Source of the DNA: PFJX01 sp964542455
GTDB lineage: Bacteria; Pseudomonadota; Gammaproteobacteria; Burkholderiales; Thiobacillaceae
Direction: 5' to 3'
DNA: 64,000 nt
Assembly: GCA_964542455.1 (NCBI GenBank)
Contig: CAZIUC010000004.1
Location: 1-64,000 of the forward strand
In this document: positions 16,091 to 26,915 of the stretch, in pieces
Position numbering within the stretch: position 1 is the first letter of the stretch
How the letters are laid out: each line of letters opens with the position of its first letter
Program-made: the position numbers and the translations under genes
Notes under the pieces: model-generated
Told to the model about the DNA's origin: nothing
Databases searched by the model: none
What the model saw: the letters and a program-made list of their open reading frames with translations, nothing else

Positions 16091-19000
16091 GCGGTTTCCT
16101 CATGAATATCCGGTAGAGCAGGGGGATGACGAACAGGGTCAGGACGGTGGACACCGTCAGCCCCCAGACGATGGCGGAGGCCACCGGCCCCCAGATCAGC
16201 GACTTGCCGCCCAGGCCCAGCGCCAGCGACAACAGGCTGCCGATGGTGGTGCTGCTGGTGATGAGAATGGGCACCACACGACGGCGCGCGGCGAGGATGA
16301 CCGCATGAAGTGGACTCATGCCGCCACGGCGGTGCCTGTTGGCGGTATCGATGAGGACGATAGCGGAGTTCACCGCGATGCCGACCAGCGCGATCGCCCC
16401 GTACAGGCCGTATAGCGAGAGCGGGTTGCCGGACACGGCCAGGCCGAAGACCACGCCGGTGAAGGCCATGGGCACGGTGGCGAGGATCATCAGCGGTTGC
16501 CAGTAGCTTCTGAATTGGGTGGCGAGGATCAGGTAGATCAGGCCGAGGCCGAGCAGGAACAGCGTCAGCATGGAATCCAGGCTTTCCTGGATGTCGTCGA
16601 GTTCGCCGGAGAAATCGATTCCGATACCAGAATGGCGCGCCGCTATCCTGTCCCACTCGGCCTTGATGAAGTCATTGGCGGCCAGGGTGTCGGTTTTCGT
16701 CTTGTCCAGATCGCCTTCCATAGTGATGGCGCGACGCAGGTCATAGCGTTTGATCACGCCCTTGGCGATATGCGCTTCGCTATCCAGCAGCGCGCCGAGC
16801 GTCGTGGTGCCGCCGCCCGGAAGAGCCACCGGGTCCGCAAGGGCAGCCTGGATATCGTCGAAATTGCGTTCCGGGCCGCGTACCCGTACTTCGATCTTTT
16901 CGCCGCGTTCACGCGCCACCGCGACGATTTCGCCTTCAGTATGCAACCTGACCAGGCGCGCCACCCGCGCCGGGTCGAGGCCGGCGGCGCGCACGGCGTC
17001 GGCGTCCACGCGCAACACCAACTCGCGGCGGCCGGCCAGATCGTCGTCGGCCAGATCGCGGATGCCGGGGATGCGCGCCGCCACCCCCTTGAGTTCGTCC
17101 GCCGCGCGTCGCAACTGTGCGTAATCGTCACCGCGCAGGCGGACCTTCACTGGTTTTTGCGCCGGCGGGCCGCCGGAAATGACGGTAAACGTGATGTTGC
17201 CTCCCGGGGGCAGGGCTTCGCGCATTGCCTCAATTTCGCGGCGCATGTCTTCCACCACCTTGTCAGTCGCGCGCCCCTCGACTCTGCCAAATCCGCCCTT
17301 GCGCGGCAGCAAGGACACCGCCACCTGGCCATAGGCATCGCCATAGAAGGGTTCGGTTTCGGTGAATTTGAGTCCGGCGTAACTGGCGGCGGCGCGCAAT
17401 TCACCCTCGCGCAAGCGGGCGGTGACGGCGCGTTCCAGGATTTCCGTCTGCCGCAAAGTCACGTCTAGCGCGGTGCCGGGTGGCATGTCCAGGCTCACGT
17501 AGAACAAGCGGATAGGGTCCATCGCGAAGAAGTTCTGTTTGATCCAGCCGCCGCTCACCGCCAGGAAGGCGAGAACGAAGGCCGCGCCAATCAAAGCCGC
17601 CGAGAACCAGGCGTGGCGCAATGCCAGCAGCAGCAGGCGGACATACTTGACGCGCAGCGCGCGGGTGAAGCGGGTGCGCCAGGCGTGCAGGCGGCTGGGC
17701 CGGGCAAAGTCGGGTTTGAGCGCCGCGACATGGGTGGGCAGCATCCAGAACGCCTCCACCAGGCTGACGGACAGGGCCAGGGTGACGACCAGCGGCACCA
17801 CCATCATGAACTTGCCGACGATACCCGGCAGCAGCATCAACGGCAGGAAAGCCGCCATCGTGGTCAGCACCGAGGCCAGCACCGGCAGCCCGACGCTGGT
17901 GACCGCCAGGGTCGCCGCCTCCAGCGCCGCCGCGCCGCGCGCCATGCGGTAATAGATGTCCTCCAGGATCACCACCGCGTCGTCCACCAGCATGCCCAGA
18001 GCGATGATGGCGCCGAGCAGCACGGTCATGTTCAGGGTGTTGCCGGTCAGGGAAAGAATCCAGAAAGTGCCGGCCAGGGAAAAGGGGATGCCCAGGCTGG
18101 TAAGAAAAGCCATGCGCGAACCCAGAAACAGCCAGGACAACAGGAACACGAACGCCAGCCCCTGCAAGGCGTTGTTCTGCATGATGGCGATGGATTGACG
18201 GGTGGGAATGGTCTGGTCGTCGAGCAGGGTGAGACGCAGACCACCGCCGGCGAGAAGGTGGTTCTGTTCGGTGATGTAGTGGTTGACGCGCTCGACCAGT
18301 TCCAGGGTATTGACCCGGCTTTTCTTGGTGATGGCCAGCAGCACGGCCGGATGGCCCTGGTGGCTGACCAGGGTGGCGGGCTTCTCGCGCGCCCGCGCGA
18401 GTTCCGCGACATCCTCCAGCGGCGTCTGCCTGGCCGGATTCATGGAGGGAAACACGGTCAGGCGGGCGAGATGTTGCGGCGAGACGTCCTGGCCGAACAC
18501 TCGCAACAGCCATTCCTCGTCGCCCACACGCACGCGCCCGGCCGGAGTGTCCTGGAACCAGTGAGCGACGGCATCGGCGACGTCGCCGGCATCCAGCCCG
18601 CGCGCGGCCACCGCCGAGGGGCGCAGGGTGACGCGCAATTCCGGGTCGGAGAGGCCGGTGGCGAAAATGTTATCGACGCCGGGCATGCGTTCCAGGTCCA
18701 CCTTAAGGCGCCGCGCCGCATCGCGCAGGGTCTCGTCGTTCGCAGCCCCTTCCAGCAACAGCATGGCGCTGGGGAAACCGTTGTTGGTGGTGATTTCGGT
18801 CACCAGCGGCTCATTCGCCTCCGGCGGCAGGTCGCGCTTGGCGGCGGTCTGCACCTCGCGGCGCAAGTCGGTCACATGCCGGTCGAATTCGTATTCCGGG
18901 ATGTCGCGAAAGCGAACCAGGATGCTGGACACCCCCTCACGGCTGGTGCTGGAAATGAAACGGATGTCGCCGATTCGCGCCACCGCTTCCTCCAGCGGCT

Positions 19001-19193
19001 GGGTGACCTTGCGCTCGACATCGCCGGCCGCGGCGCCCGGCAGGGTGGTGACCACCGCCAGCCAGTTGAAATTGATCTCCGGGTCCTGCTCGCGCGGCAT
19101 GCCGCGATAAGCCAGCAAACCCATCACCAGCACCACCAGAAAGGCGATGTTGGCGAGCGGGTGGTTGCTCAGCAGGGCGCGGTAGAGGCGCAT
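16077..19193 (-). CDS. RND efflux pump, inner-membrane transporter (AcrB family), pump 1
   Basis: The protein is about 1038 residues, normal for the RND superfamily. It has an N-terminal transmembrane helix, two large periplasmic loops and two six-helix bundles. The proton-relay pair is present in LGMLVDDAVVILEDI. The start is placed at MRLYRALLSNHPLA (19193). A longer frame from 19214 would begin inside the palindromic repeat at 19202-19272 and is rejected. It follows the adaptor gene in the same direction, and the glycerate kinase overlaps its end. No TolC partner adjoins. Substrate is unknown; sequence suggests the hydrophobe/amphiphile (HAE) type rather than heavy metal. Confidence 0.9.
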   Translation of the reverse strand: MRLYRALLSNHPLANIAFLVVLVMGLLAYRGMPREQDPEINFNWLAVVTTLPGAAAGDVERKVTQPLEEAVARIGDIRFISSTSREGVSSILVRFRDIPEYEFDRHVTDLRREVQTAAKRDLPPEANEPLVTEITTNNGFPSAMLLLEGAANDETLRDAARRLKVDLERMPGVDNIFATGLSDPELRVTLRPSAVAARGLDAGDVADAVAHWFQDTPAGRVRVGDEEWLLRVFGQDVSPQHLARLTVFPSMNPARQTPLEDVAELARAREKPATLVSHQGHPAVLLAITKKSRVNTLELVERVNHYITEQNHLLAGGGLRLTLLDDQTIPTRQSIAIMQNNALQGLAFVFLLSWLFLGSRMAFLTSLGIPFSLAGTFWILSLTGNTLNMTVLLGAIIALGMLVDDAVVILEDIYYRMARGAAALEAATLAVTSVGLPVLASVLTTMAAFLPLMLLPGIVGKFMMVVPLVVTLALSVSLVEAFWMLPTHVAALKPDFARPSRLHAWRTRFTRALRVKYVRLLLLALRHAWFSAALIGAAFVLAFLAVSGGWIKQNFFAMDPIRLFYVSLDMPPGTALDVTLRQTEILERAVTARLREGELRAAASYAGLKFTETEPFYGDAYGQVAVSLLPRKGGFGRVEGRATDKVVEDMRREIEAMREALPPGGNITFTVISGGPPAQKPVKVRLRGDDYAQLRRAADELKGVAARIPGIRDLADDDLAGRRELVLRVDADAVRAAGLDPARVARLVRLHTEGEIVAVARERGEKIEVRVRGPERNFDDIQAALADPVALPGGGTTTLGALLDSEAHIAKGVIKRYDLRRAITMEGDLDKTKTDTLAANDFIKAEWDRIAARHSGIGIDFSGELDDIQESLDSMLTLFLLGLGLIYLILATQFRSYWQPLMILATVPMAFTGVVFGLAVSGNPLSLYGLYGAIALVGIAVNSAIVLIDTANRHRRGGMSPLHAVILAARRRVVPILITSSTTIGSLLSLALGLGGKSLIWGPVASAIVWGLTVSTVLTLFVIPLLYRIFMRKPHVAT

Positions 19194-19201
19194 GGTTATC
19201 T

Positions 19202-19272
19202 GTAGCGTCGGCATCCTTGCCGGCTCGTGGGTCTGATCAGAAGAACGAGGCCGGCAAGGATGCCGGCGCTAC
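19202..19272. repeat. REPIN-like inverted repeat (GTAG...CTAC), copy 1
   Basis: The 71-bp element begins GTAGCGTCGGCATCCTTGCC and ends with the inverse, GGCAAGGATGCCGGCGCTAC, with one mismatch, around an 18-base spacer. It fills the gap between the adaptor gene and pump 1. Arms starting with GTAG are characteristic of REP sequences mobilised by RAYT transposases. Confidence 0.85.
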
Positions 19273-19284
19273 ATGGCCGCATCG

Positions 19285-20247
19285 CTAACGCAACCCGCCC
19301 AGACCCTGGACCACGATTCGGCTATCCGCCCGTAACCCCTCGGCCAGCGCCGGCCGGCCTTCCTGCGCCTCGGTCAGGGCGTGGAAGCGCGGTGTATTGC
19401 CTTCGACCAAAAACACGCCCAGGCCACCGTTGCGGCGCACCACGAATTGCGGCGGCACATGGCGTTCCGGGCTGTTCCAGACGATCTGGCCGCTGCTGCC
19501 GGGCGCGGCGGCGGCGGCGGTGAAACGCAGGCGCGCCTCCATCAGGCGGGTGCTTTTCGCCACGGCCGGCGACAGGCGTTTCAGCTTTAGCGGCCAGCGG
19601 CCGGAAAGCCCGGCGAATTCGGCCTGGCCGACCGCGCGCAATCCGGCGGCGTCGGCTTGTTGCACCTCCGCGCGCACCTCGATGCGCGAGGTATCCAGCA
19701 GGCTCATTAGCGGCGTGCCCGGCGCCGCCATCTCGCCCACCTGTGCCAGCCGCTCGACGACGATTGCCGGGAACGGCGCGCGCACCGCGCACTTCCCGCG
19801 ATTGGCCTCGGCCGTCTTCAGGCTCGCCGCGTTGACAGCCACCTCGGCGCGGGTGGCATCCTGTTCGGCGGCGCGCACATCGAGCGCGTCGCGACTGACG
19901 AAATTCTCGGCGGCCAGTTTGCGCGTGCGCTCATGTTGCAGCGCGGCCAGCCGGGCTTTCGCCTCGCTCGCCCGCAGCGCCGCCCGGGCGCGTTCCGCCG
20001 CCAGGTCGTAATCGCCGCAATCGAGCATCGCCACCAGCGCCCCGCGCGTCACCCGCTGGCCGGGTTCCAGCGGCAGGCTGACGATGCGCGCGGAAATTTC
20101 GGCGGCCAGTCTGCTTTCATTCAGGGACACCACCTGAGCCTGCGCGCGCCGTTCCGGGTAAATGGCGATTTCCCGGAGCGGCTTCGCCTCCCAGGCCAGA
20201 GCGGGAAGGGTGGTGAGCAGGATGGCGAGGCCGGCGGCGAATTTCAT
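19285..20247 (-). CDS. RND periplasmic adaptor (membrane fusion protein), pump 1
   Basis: The 320-residue protein has a signal peptide (MKFAAGLAILLTTLPALAWEA), a lipoyl-type half-domain (EPGQRVTRGALVAMLDCGDYDLA), a coiled-coil hairpin around residues 70-120 (RAALRASEAKARLAALQHER) and beta-barrel text (APFPAIVVERLAQVGEMAAPG). These are adaptor features that link an RND pump to an outer-membrane channel. It precedes pump 1 on the same strand with a repeat in the gap. It is shorter than AcrA-type proteins (about 380-400). Confidence 0.87.
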   Translation of the reverse strand: MKFAAGLAILLTTLPALAWEAKPLREIAIYPERRAQAQVVSLNESRLAAEISARIVSLPLEPGQRVTRGALVAMLDCGDYDLAAERARAALRASEAKARLAALQHERTRKLAAENFVSRDALDVRAAEQDATRAEVAVNAASLKTAEANRGKCAVRAPFPAIVVERLAQVGEMAAPGTPLMSLLDTSRIEVRAEVQQADAAGLRAVGQAEFAGLSGRWPLKLKRLSPAVAKSTRLMEARLRFTAAAAAPGSSGQIVWNSPERHVPPQFVVRRNGGLGVFLVEGNTPRFHALTEAQEGRPALAEGLRADSRIVVQGLGGLR

Positions 20248-20335
20248 GACGGAGGTGGCTCTCCCGGTTGAGACGGCGGGTACGCGCCCGCGGTTAACGT
20301 GAAATCTCCTGGCGCTCCGTGAGCGCAGCCGTGTT

Positions 20336-20401
20336 GTAGCGCGGGCTTCCAGCCTGCATTCCCAGGCTGGCGGGGGCGGGCAAACTGGAAGCCCGCGCTA
20401 C
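20336..20401. repeat. REPIN-like inverted repeat, copy 2 (variant arms)
   Basis: Perfect 17-bp arms GTAGCGCGGGCTTCCAG and CTGGAAGCCCGCGCTAC enclose 32 bases. It lies in the 183-base gap between suhB and the pump 1 adaptor, both on the minus strand. The GTAG/CTAC ends match the other copies while the stem sequence has drifted. Confidence 0.85.
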
Positions 20402-20430
20402 AGGGGCGGCGGCTGGTTGTGCCATTCGAC

Positions 20431-21237
20431 TCAGCGGCGCAGCGCCTCGGTCACATGCGGCTGGATGGTTTGCAGCAACTGAACGAATATCTTCGGACTG
20501 CCGGCGATCACGTTGCCGGACTGGAGATAGTTTTCCTCGCCGGCGAAATCACTCACCAGACCGCCCGCTTCGATCACCAGCAGGCAGCCGGCGGCGATGT
20601 CCCAGGGATTGAGGCCGATCTCGAAGAAACCGTCGGTGCGGCCGGCGGCGAGCCAGGCCAGATCCAGCGCGGCGGACCCGGGGCGGCGCAGGCCGGAGGT
20701 CTTCCGCACCAGGTCGCGGAAAATGCCGGTATAGGCGTCCAGATGGGTGAAGTCGTGATAGGGGAAACCGGTTCCGATCAGAGCGTCCTGCAACTTGTCG
20801 CGCTTGCCCACCCGGATGCGGCGCTCGTTGAGGAAAGCGCCACGGCCACGGCTGGCGGTGTAGAGATCATTGCGCACCGGATCGTAGATCACGGCTTGCG
20901 AGAGTTGCCCCTTGTGCAGCAAGGCGATCGACACCGCATATTGCGGAAAGTCGTGCAGGAAATTGGTGGTGCCGTCGAGCGGATCGATCACCCATTGATA
21001 TTCCGAGTCGGCGGTCGTGCCTGAAGCACCGGACTCCTCGGCTAGAATCGAATGGCTCGGATAGGCGTCCAGCAATGTCAGGATGATGGCCTGTTCCGCC
21101 TTATGGTCGATTTCGCTGACGAAATCATTTTCCCGCTTGGATTTCACCGTCAGGCGATCCAGATTCTGGCTGCCCTGGTTGATGATTTTTCCAGCGGCGC
21201 GGGCGGCCTTGACGGCCGTATTGAGCATCGGGTGCAT
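20431..21237 (-). CDS. suhB: Inositol-1-monophosphatase / Nus-associated SuhB
   Basis: The 268-residue protein has the Li+-sensitive phosphatase motifs: ILAEESGASG, the metal-binding WVIDPLDGTTNFLHDFPQ, and WDIAAGCLLVIEAGG. The family hydrolyses inositol phosphates, and in E. coli SuhB also aids rRNA antitermination and ribosome maturation. It is divergent from trmJ, with 40 bases between the start codons, an arrangement common in this lineage. Confidence 0.93.
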   Translation of the reverse strand: MHPMLNTAVKAARAAGKIINQGSQNLDRLTVKSKRENDFVSEIDHKAEQAIILTLLDAYPSHSILAEESGASGTTADSEYQWVIDPLDGTTNFLHDFPQYAVSIALLHKGQLSQAVIYDPVRNDLYTASRGRGAFLNERRIRVGKRDKLQDALIGTGFPYHDFTHLDAYTGIFRDLVRKTSGLRRPGSAALDLAWLAAGRTDGFFEIGLNPWDIAAGCLLVIEAGGLVSDFAGEENYLQSGNVIAGSPKIFVQLLQTIQPHVTEALRR

Positions 21238-21277
21238 GATTGTCTAAAGAACGATTGAACTGGGCCGGGATTTTACC

Positions 21278-22018
21278 TTGAACACCAGCAACTCCCTCGC
21301 AAACATACGTGTCGTCCTGGTGGAAACCAGCCACCCCGGCAACCTTGGCGCCGTCGCCCGCGCCATGAAAGTCATGGGCCTCAACGATCTGGCCCTGGTG
21401 AACCCCAAATGCGAGATCGACGACGAGGCGCGCGCCCGCGCTTCCGGGGCGGTGGACGTGCTGGAAAACGCCGCCATCCACACCAGCCTGGATGAAGCTC
21501 TGGCCGGTGTGGTGCTGGCCGCCGCCTGCACCTCTCGCCGCCGCGACCTGCCGCACCCCGCCTACACCCCGCGCCAGGCCGCGCCGAAACTCCTCGGCAT
21601 CGCCGCGACTCAGCCAGTCGCCCTGGTGTTCGGCTCGGAGACCTTCGGCCTGTCGAACGAGCAACTCATGAAATGCCGCTGGCTGCTCAACATCCCCAGC
21701 AACCCGGCGTATTCCTCGCTGAATCTCGGCTCGGCCGTCCAGGTGCTTGCTTACGAACTGCGCAGCAGCCTCGACGATTCCACCCTTGATCTCCCGGAGT
21801 TCGAACTCGCCCCGCACGAAGCGGAGCAGGCTTTGCTGGTCGAACTGGAAAAAACCCTGATCGAGATCGGCTTCCTCAACCCCGACAACCCCAAACGCCT
21901 CATGCCCCGTCTGCGCCGCTTCTTCGCCAAGGCCGGGTTGGAGAAGGACGAAGTGGCGATCTGGCGCGGGGTGTTGAGCGCGGTGCGGGCCAGCATAAAG
22001 TTGCGTAGGTCGGGTTAG
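21278..22018 (+). CDS. trmJ: tRNA (cytidine/uridine-2'-O-)-methyltransferase TrmJ
   Basis: The 246-residue SPOUT methyltransferase has VVLVETSHPGNLGAVARAMK, the knot region ALVFGSETFGLSNEQL and SNPAYSSLNLGSAVQVLAYEL. TrmJ methylates position 32 of several tRNAs. The start here is TTG at 21278. The last residues and the TAG stop lie within a GTAGGTCGGG repeat (from 22005), so the C-terminal RRSG is repeat-derived. It is divergent from suhB. Confidence 0.92.
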   Translation: MNTSNSLANIRVVLVETSHPGNLGAVARAMKVMGLNDLALVNPKCEIDDEARARASGAVDVLENAAIHTSLDEALAGVVLAAACTSRRRDLPHPAYTPRQAAPKLLGIAATQPVALVFGSETFGLSNEQLMKCRWLLNIPSNPAYSSLNLGSAVQVLAYELRSSLDDSTLDLPEFELAPHEAEQALLVELEKTLIEIGFLNPDNPKRLMPRLRRFFAKAGLEKDEVAIWRGVLSAVRASIKLRRSG

Positions 22019-22036
22019 CGCGGCGCAATCCGACAC
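22005..22036. repeat. GTAGGTCGGGTTAG-type repeat overlapping the trmJ end
   Basis: The segment GTAGGTCGGGTTAGCGCGGC followed by GCAATCCGAC is an imperfect inverted repeat (GTCGGGTTAG / AATCCGAC). It begins 14 bases before the end of trmJ and supplies its stop codon. It resembles the other GTAG-initiated intergenic repeats of this window, but only one copy of this type is present. Confidence 0.5.
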
Positions 22037-22100
22037 CCTCCCGCATGACGCCTCACCTGAAATACATGAAAATCGCGCCCTCCTAACAGGACTCCCGACC

Positions 22101-23282
22101 ATGAACCTCCACGAATTCCAGGCCAAGGCCGTGCTGCGCGACTACGGCATCGTTACGCCGCGCGGCGTGGTCATCACCTCCGCCGATCAATGCGCCGTTG
22201 CGGTCGCCGAACTGGGCGGCGACGCCTGGGTGGCGAAGGCGCAGATCCACGCCGGCGGACGCGGCAAGGCGGGCGGCGTGAAGCTGTGCCGCTCGCTCGA
22301 CGATCTCGGCGCCGCCGCCGCCGCGCTGTTGGGCAGCCGCCTCACCACCTACCAGAACGCGCCCGACGGCCAACCGGTCAACCAGTTGCTGATCGAGGAA
22401 ACCCTGCCCATCGCCCGCGAGCTGTATCTGTCGATCACCGTCGACCGGGCCGCCGAGCGCATCGGTCTGGTCGCCTCCGCCGCCGGCGGCATGGAGATCG
22501 AGGAGGTCGCGCGAACCGAGCCGGAAAAAATCCTCAAGGAGTGGGTCAACCCGGTCACCGGCCTGATGGACTACCAAGGCCGCAACCTGGCCTTCGGCCT
22601 GGGGCTGGCGGGCGAGCAGATCGGCGCTTTCGTGAAGATGGTGAAAACGCTGTACCGCGTGTTCCTGGAAAAAGACCTGGCGCTGCTGGAAATCAACCCG
22701 CTGATCGTCACCTCGGATGGCAAGATCATGCCGCTCGACTGCAAGATGGGTGTGGAAGACAACGCGCTATACCGGCAGAAGGCGCTGGCCGAGATCGCCG
22801 ACGAGAGCCAGATCGACCCCAAGGAAGCCGAAGCGCACGCGCATGACGTCAACTACATCGCGCTCAACGGCAACATCGGCTGCATGGTCAACGGTGCCGG
22901 CCTGGCGATGGCGACCATGGACCTGATCAAGCTGTCCGGCGGCATGCCCGCCAACTTCCTCGACGTCGGCGGCGGCGCCACGGCGGCGACCGTCGCCCAG
23001 GCGTTCAAGATCATCCTCGCCGACCGCAATGTGAAGGCCATCCTGATCAACATCTTCGGCGGCATCATGCGCTGCGACATCATCGCCCAGGGCGTGATCG
23101 ACGCGGTCAAGGACGTCGGCGTGACCATCCCCGTGGTGGTGCGCCTGGAAGGTACCAACGTTGAACTGGGGCGGAAAATGCTGGCCGACGCGGTGGCTGA
23201 ACTCGGCCTGCCGATCATCGCCAGCAACGACCTCGATGAGGCGGCCAGACAGGCCGTGGCGGCCGCCGGAGAGCAAGCATGA
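22101..23282 (+). CDS. sucC: Succinyl-CoA ligase (ADP-forming) beta subunit
   Basis: The 393-residue protein starts MNLHEFQAKAVLRDYGI and has the ATP-grasp nucleotide loop HAGGRGKAGGVKL. The CoA-ligase text GCMVNGAGLAMATMDLIKL and LINIFGGIMRCDIIAQG follows. With SucD it interconverts succinyl-CoA and succinate with substrate-level phosphorylation in the TCA cycle. Its stop overlaps the sucD start (ATGA). It is separated from 2-oxoglutarate dehydrogenase genes, as is common in betaproteobacteria. Confidence 0.96.
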   Translation: MNLHEFQAKAVLRDYGIVTPRGVVITSADQCAVAVAELGGDAWVAKAQIHAGGRGKAGGVKLCRSLDDLGAAAAALLGSRLTTYQNAPDGQPVNQLLIEETLPIARELYLSITVDRAAERIGLVASAAGGMEIEEVARTEPEKILKEWVNPVTGLMDYQGRNLAFGLGLAGEQIGAFVKMVKTLYRVFLEKDLALLEINPLIVTSDGKIMPLDCKMGVEDNALYRQKALAEIADESQIDPKEAEAHAHDVNYIALNGNIGCMVNGAGLAMATMDLIKLSGGMPANFLDVGGGATAATVAQAFKIILADRNVKAILINIFGGIMRCDIIAQGVIDAVKDVGVTIPVVVRLEGTNVELGRKMLADAVAELGLPIIASNDLDEAARQAVAAAGEQA

Positions 23283-24169
23283 GCATCCTCGTAAACAAAG
23301 ACACCAAAGTCATCTGCCAGGGCTACACCGGCAAGCAGGGCACATTCCATTCCGAGCAGGCGATTCGCTACGGCACCAACATGGTCGGCGGCGTCACCCC
23401 CGGCAAGGGCGGCCAGATTCATCTCGACCGCCCGGTATTCAACACCGTGAAGGACGCGGTCAGGGAGACCGGCGCCGACGCCTCGGTCATCTATGTGCCC
23501 GCCGGTTTCGCCGCCGACGGCATCCTGGAAGCGGCGGATGCCGGCATCCGGGTCATCGTCTGCATCACCGAGGGGATTCCGGTACGCGACATGATCAACG
23601 TGAAGGCGGCCTTACGGGCCAACAGCGGCGCCAACGGCGCGGTACTGATCGGTCCCAACTGCCCCGGCATCATCACGCCCGACGAATGCAAGATCGGCAT
23701 CATGCCCGGCTTCATCCACCAGCGCGGCAAGGTCGGCATCGTCTCGCGTTCCGGCACGCTGACCTATGAAGCGGTGTTCCAGACTACCCGCCTCGGGTTG
23801 GGCCAGACCACTTGCGTCGGCATCGGCGGCGACCCGATCAAGGGCCTGGATTTCATCGATTGCCTGGCGCTATTCCAGGCCGACCCGGAAACCGAAGCCA
23901 TCGTCATGGTCGGCGAGATCGGCGGCAGCCGCGAGGAAGAAGCGGCGGAGTACATCAAGGCGCATGTGACCAAACCCGTCGCCGGCTACATCGCCGGCCA
24001 GACCGCGCCGCCGGGCAAACGCATGGGCCATGCCGGCGCCATCATCGCCGGCGGCAAGGGGACGGCGAAAGAAAAGATCGCCGCCCTGGAGGCCGCCGGT
24101 GTGGTGGTGGCCGCCAGCCCGGCGGGCATCGGCGATGCCTGCGCCGAGGCGATCAAACGCAAGGGTTAA
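23279..24169 (+). CDS. sucD: Succinyl-CoA ligase alpha subunit
   Basis: The 296-residue protein begins MSILVNKDTKVICQGYTGKQGTFH, the CoA-binding Rossmann start, and contains IGPNCPGIITPDECKIG. The phosphohistidine loop is GKRMGHAGAIIAGGKGTA, with the active-site His intact. It overlaps sucC by four bases and is therefore translationally coupled. A REPIN-like repeat just downstream separates it from a convergent gene. Confidence 0.96.
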   Translation: MSILVNKDTKVICQGYTGKQGTFHSEQAIRYGTNMVGGVTPGKGGQIHLDRPVFNTVKDAVRETGADASVIYVPAGFAADGILEAADAGIRVIVCITEGIPVRDMINVKAALRANSGANGAVLIGPNCPGIITPDECKIGIMPGFIHQRGKVGIVSRSGTLTYEAVFQTTRLGLGQTTCVGIGGDPIKGLDFIDCLALFQADPETEAIVMVGEIGGSREEEAAEYIKAHVTKPVAGYIAGQTAPPGKRMGHAGAIIAGGKGTAKEKIAALEAAGVVVAASPAGIGDACAEAIKRKG

Positions 24170-24171
24170 CA

Positions 24172-24229
24172 GTAGCGCCGGCTTCCAGCCGGCTGTTTTA
24201 AAAGACGCCGGCAGGGATGCCGGCGCTAC
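24172..24229. repeat. REPIN-like inverted repeat, copy 3
   Basis: This 58-bp element starts GTAGCGCCGGC and ends GCCGGCGCTAC, with an internal GCCGGC stem and a TTTTAAAA centre. It fills nearly all of the 66-base gap between the convergent genes sucD and the glycine-zipper gene, so it may also act as a bidirectional terminator. Confidence 0.85.
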
Positions 24230-24235
24230 AAATCG

Positions 24236-24673
24236 TTACCAGCCGCGACGCCCGTCGCGCCCATCATTCCAGCGGTCGTGATGATCGCCACGATCCCAGC
24301 GCCCATCGCGGTAATCCCGCCTATCATCGTGACGCCAGACGTAAGGCGCCGGACGGCCGTACACGATGACCGGGGTGCTGACATAGCGGACTCGCGGCGC
24401 TTCGTAGACCACGGGCGGCCCATAGGCCGGGCGGTAATCAGGACGGACCATCACGGGCCGCCCATAGTCGTCATCGGCGATGGCCGCGCCCACCATGGCT
24501 CCGAGGATGCCGCCCACGAACGCGCCGTCGCGACCACCCATGGCATGGCCGATGATGGCGCCGGAACCCGTGCCGATCAGCACGCCCGCGAATTCATCGG
24601 AAGCCATGGCGGCATTGCCGAATGTAGCGAAGCCGGCCAGCAAAAGGGTGGGAACAACAAATTTGGTTTTCAT
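24236..24673 (-). CDS. Exported glycine-zipper protein, function unknown
   Basis: The 145-residue protein has a signal peptide (MKTKFVVPTLLLAGFATFGNA, cleavage near AMA-S). A glycine-zipper segment (GVLIGTGSGAIIGHAMGG and GGILGAMVGAAIADDD, about residues 30-67) follows, with no lipobox. The C-terminal half is rich in Tyr, Pro, Arg and Asp (RRDYRDGRWDRGDHHDRW). Such glycine-zipper proteins are typically envelope associated. No specific function is claimed. It has GTTGGAGTG as ribosome-binding site. Confidence 0.75.
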   Translation of the reverse strand: MKTKFVVPTLLLAGFATFGNAAMASDEFAGVLIGTGSGAIIGHAMGGRDGAFVGGILGAMVGAAIADDDYGRPVMVRPDYRPAYGPPVVYEAPRVRYVSTPVIVYGRPAPYVWRHDDRRDYRDGRWDRGDHHDRWNDGRDGRRGW

Positions 24674-24718
24674 GATTCACTCCAACGGTTGAGTACGCTT
24701 CCAGCTTAAGTGGCCGTT

Positions 24719-24816
24719 GTAGCGCCGCCGTTTCCCCGGCGTAAGCAGGTGTTACAGACGGTTACCGCTGCCTTCGAGCGCTAATCCCACACCTGCTTCG
24801 CGCTTGTAATAAGCGC
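24719..24816. other. Inverted repeats between the glycine-zipper gene and thiC leader
   Basis: A single REP-like unit (GTAGCGCCGCCGTTTCCCCGGC) lies at about 24719-24740. A 10-bp perfect inverted repeat AAGCAGGTGT / ACACCTGCTT follows (24743-24752 and 24789-24798). A small hairpin GCGCTT/AAGCGC (24800-24816) runs into TTGTTT. The last could be a weak terminator preceding the riboswitch. No gene is seen in this stretch. Confidence 0.45.
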
Positions 24817-24837
24817 TTGTTTGGGCTAGTTTCCCCG

Positions 24838-24928
24838 CCCACGTTAGGGGTGCCGTCACAACCTTGTCAGACGGCTGAGATCACACCCTTGGAACCTGAT
24901 CCGGGCTATGCCGGCGTAGGGAAGCGTC
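24838..24928 (+). promoter_or_regulatory. TPP riboswitch (THI element) upstream of thiC
   Basis: The conserved core is readable in order: GGGGTGCC (from about 24847), CTGAGA at 24875-24880, ACCCTTGGAACCTGATC, then GGGCTATGCCGGCGTAGGGA. This is the thiamine pyrophosphate aptamer. It sits 49 bases before the chosen thiC start. By the family's known mechanism, TPP binding reduces thiC expression, here probably by hiding the ribosome-binding site because no clear terminator stem precedes thiC. Confidence 0.95.
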
Positions 24929-24976
24929 CAGGCCATCGCCTTCGCTCCTTACGATTTTTCTCTGATGGAGCGCTTC

Positions 24977-26905
<1,929 letters not shown>

Positions 26906-26915
26906 CGACGGACTG

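Noticed and set aside
17613..19205. A 530-codon plus-strand frame across the pump 1 gene
   Set aside because: It is a GC-rich antisense frame with Gln/His/Arg-rich, low-complexity text. The minus-strand RND protein explains the region fully.
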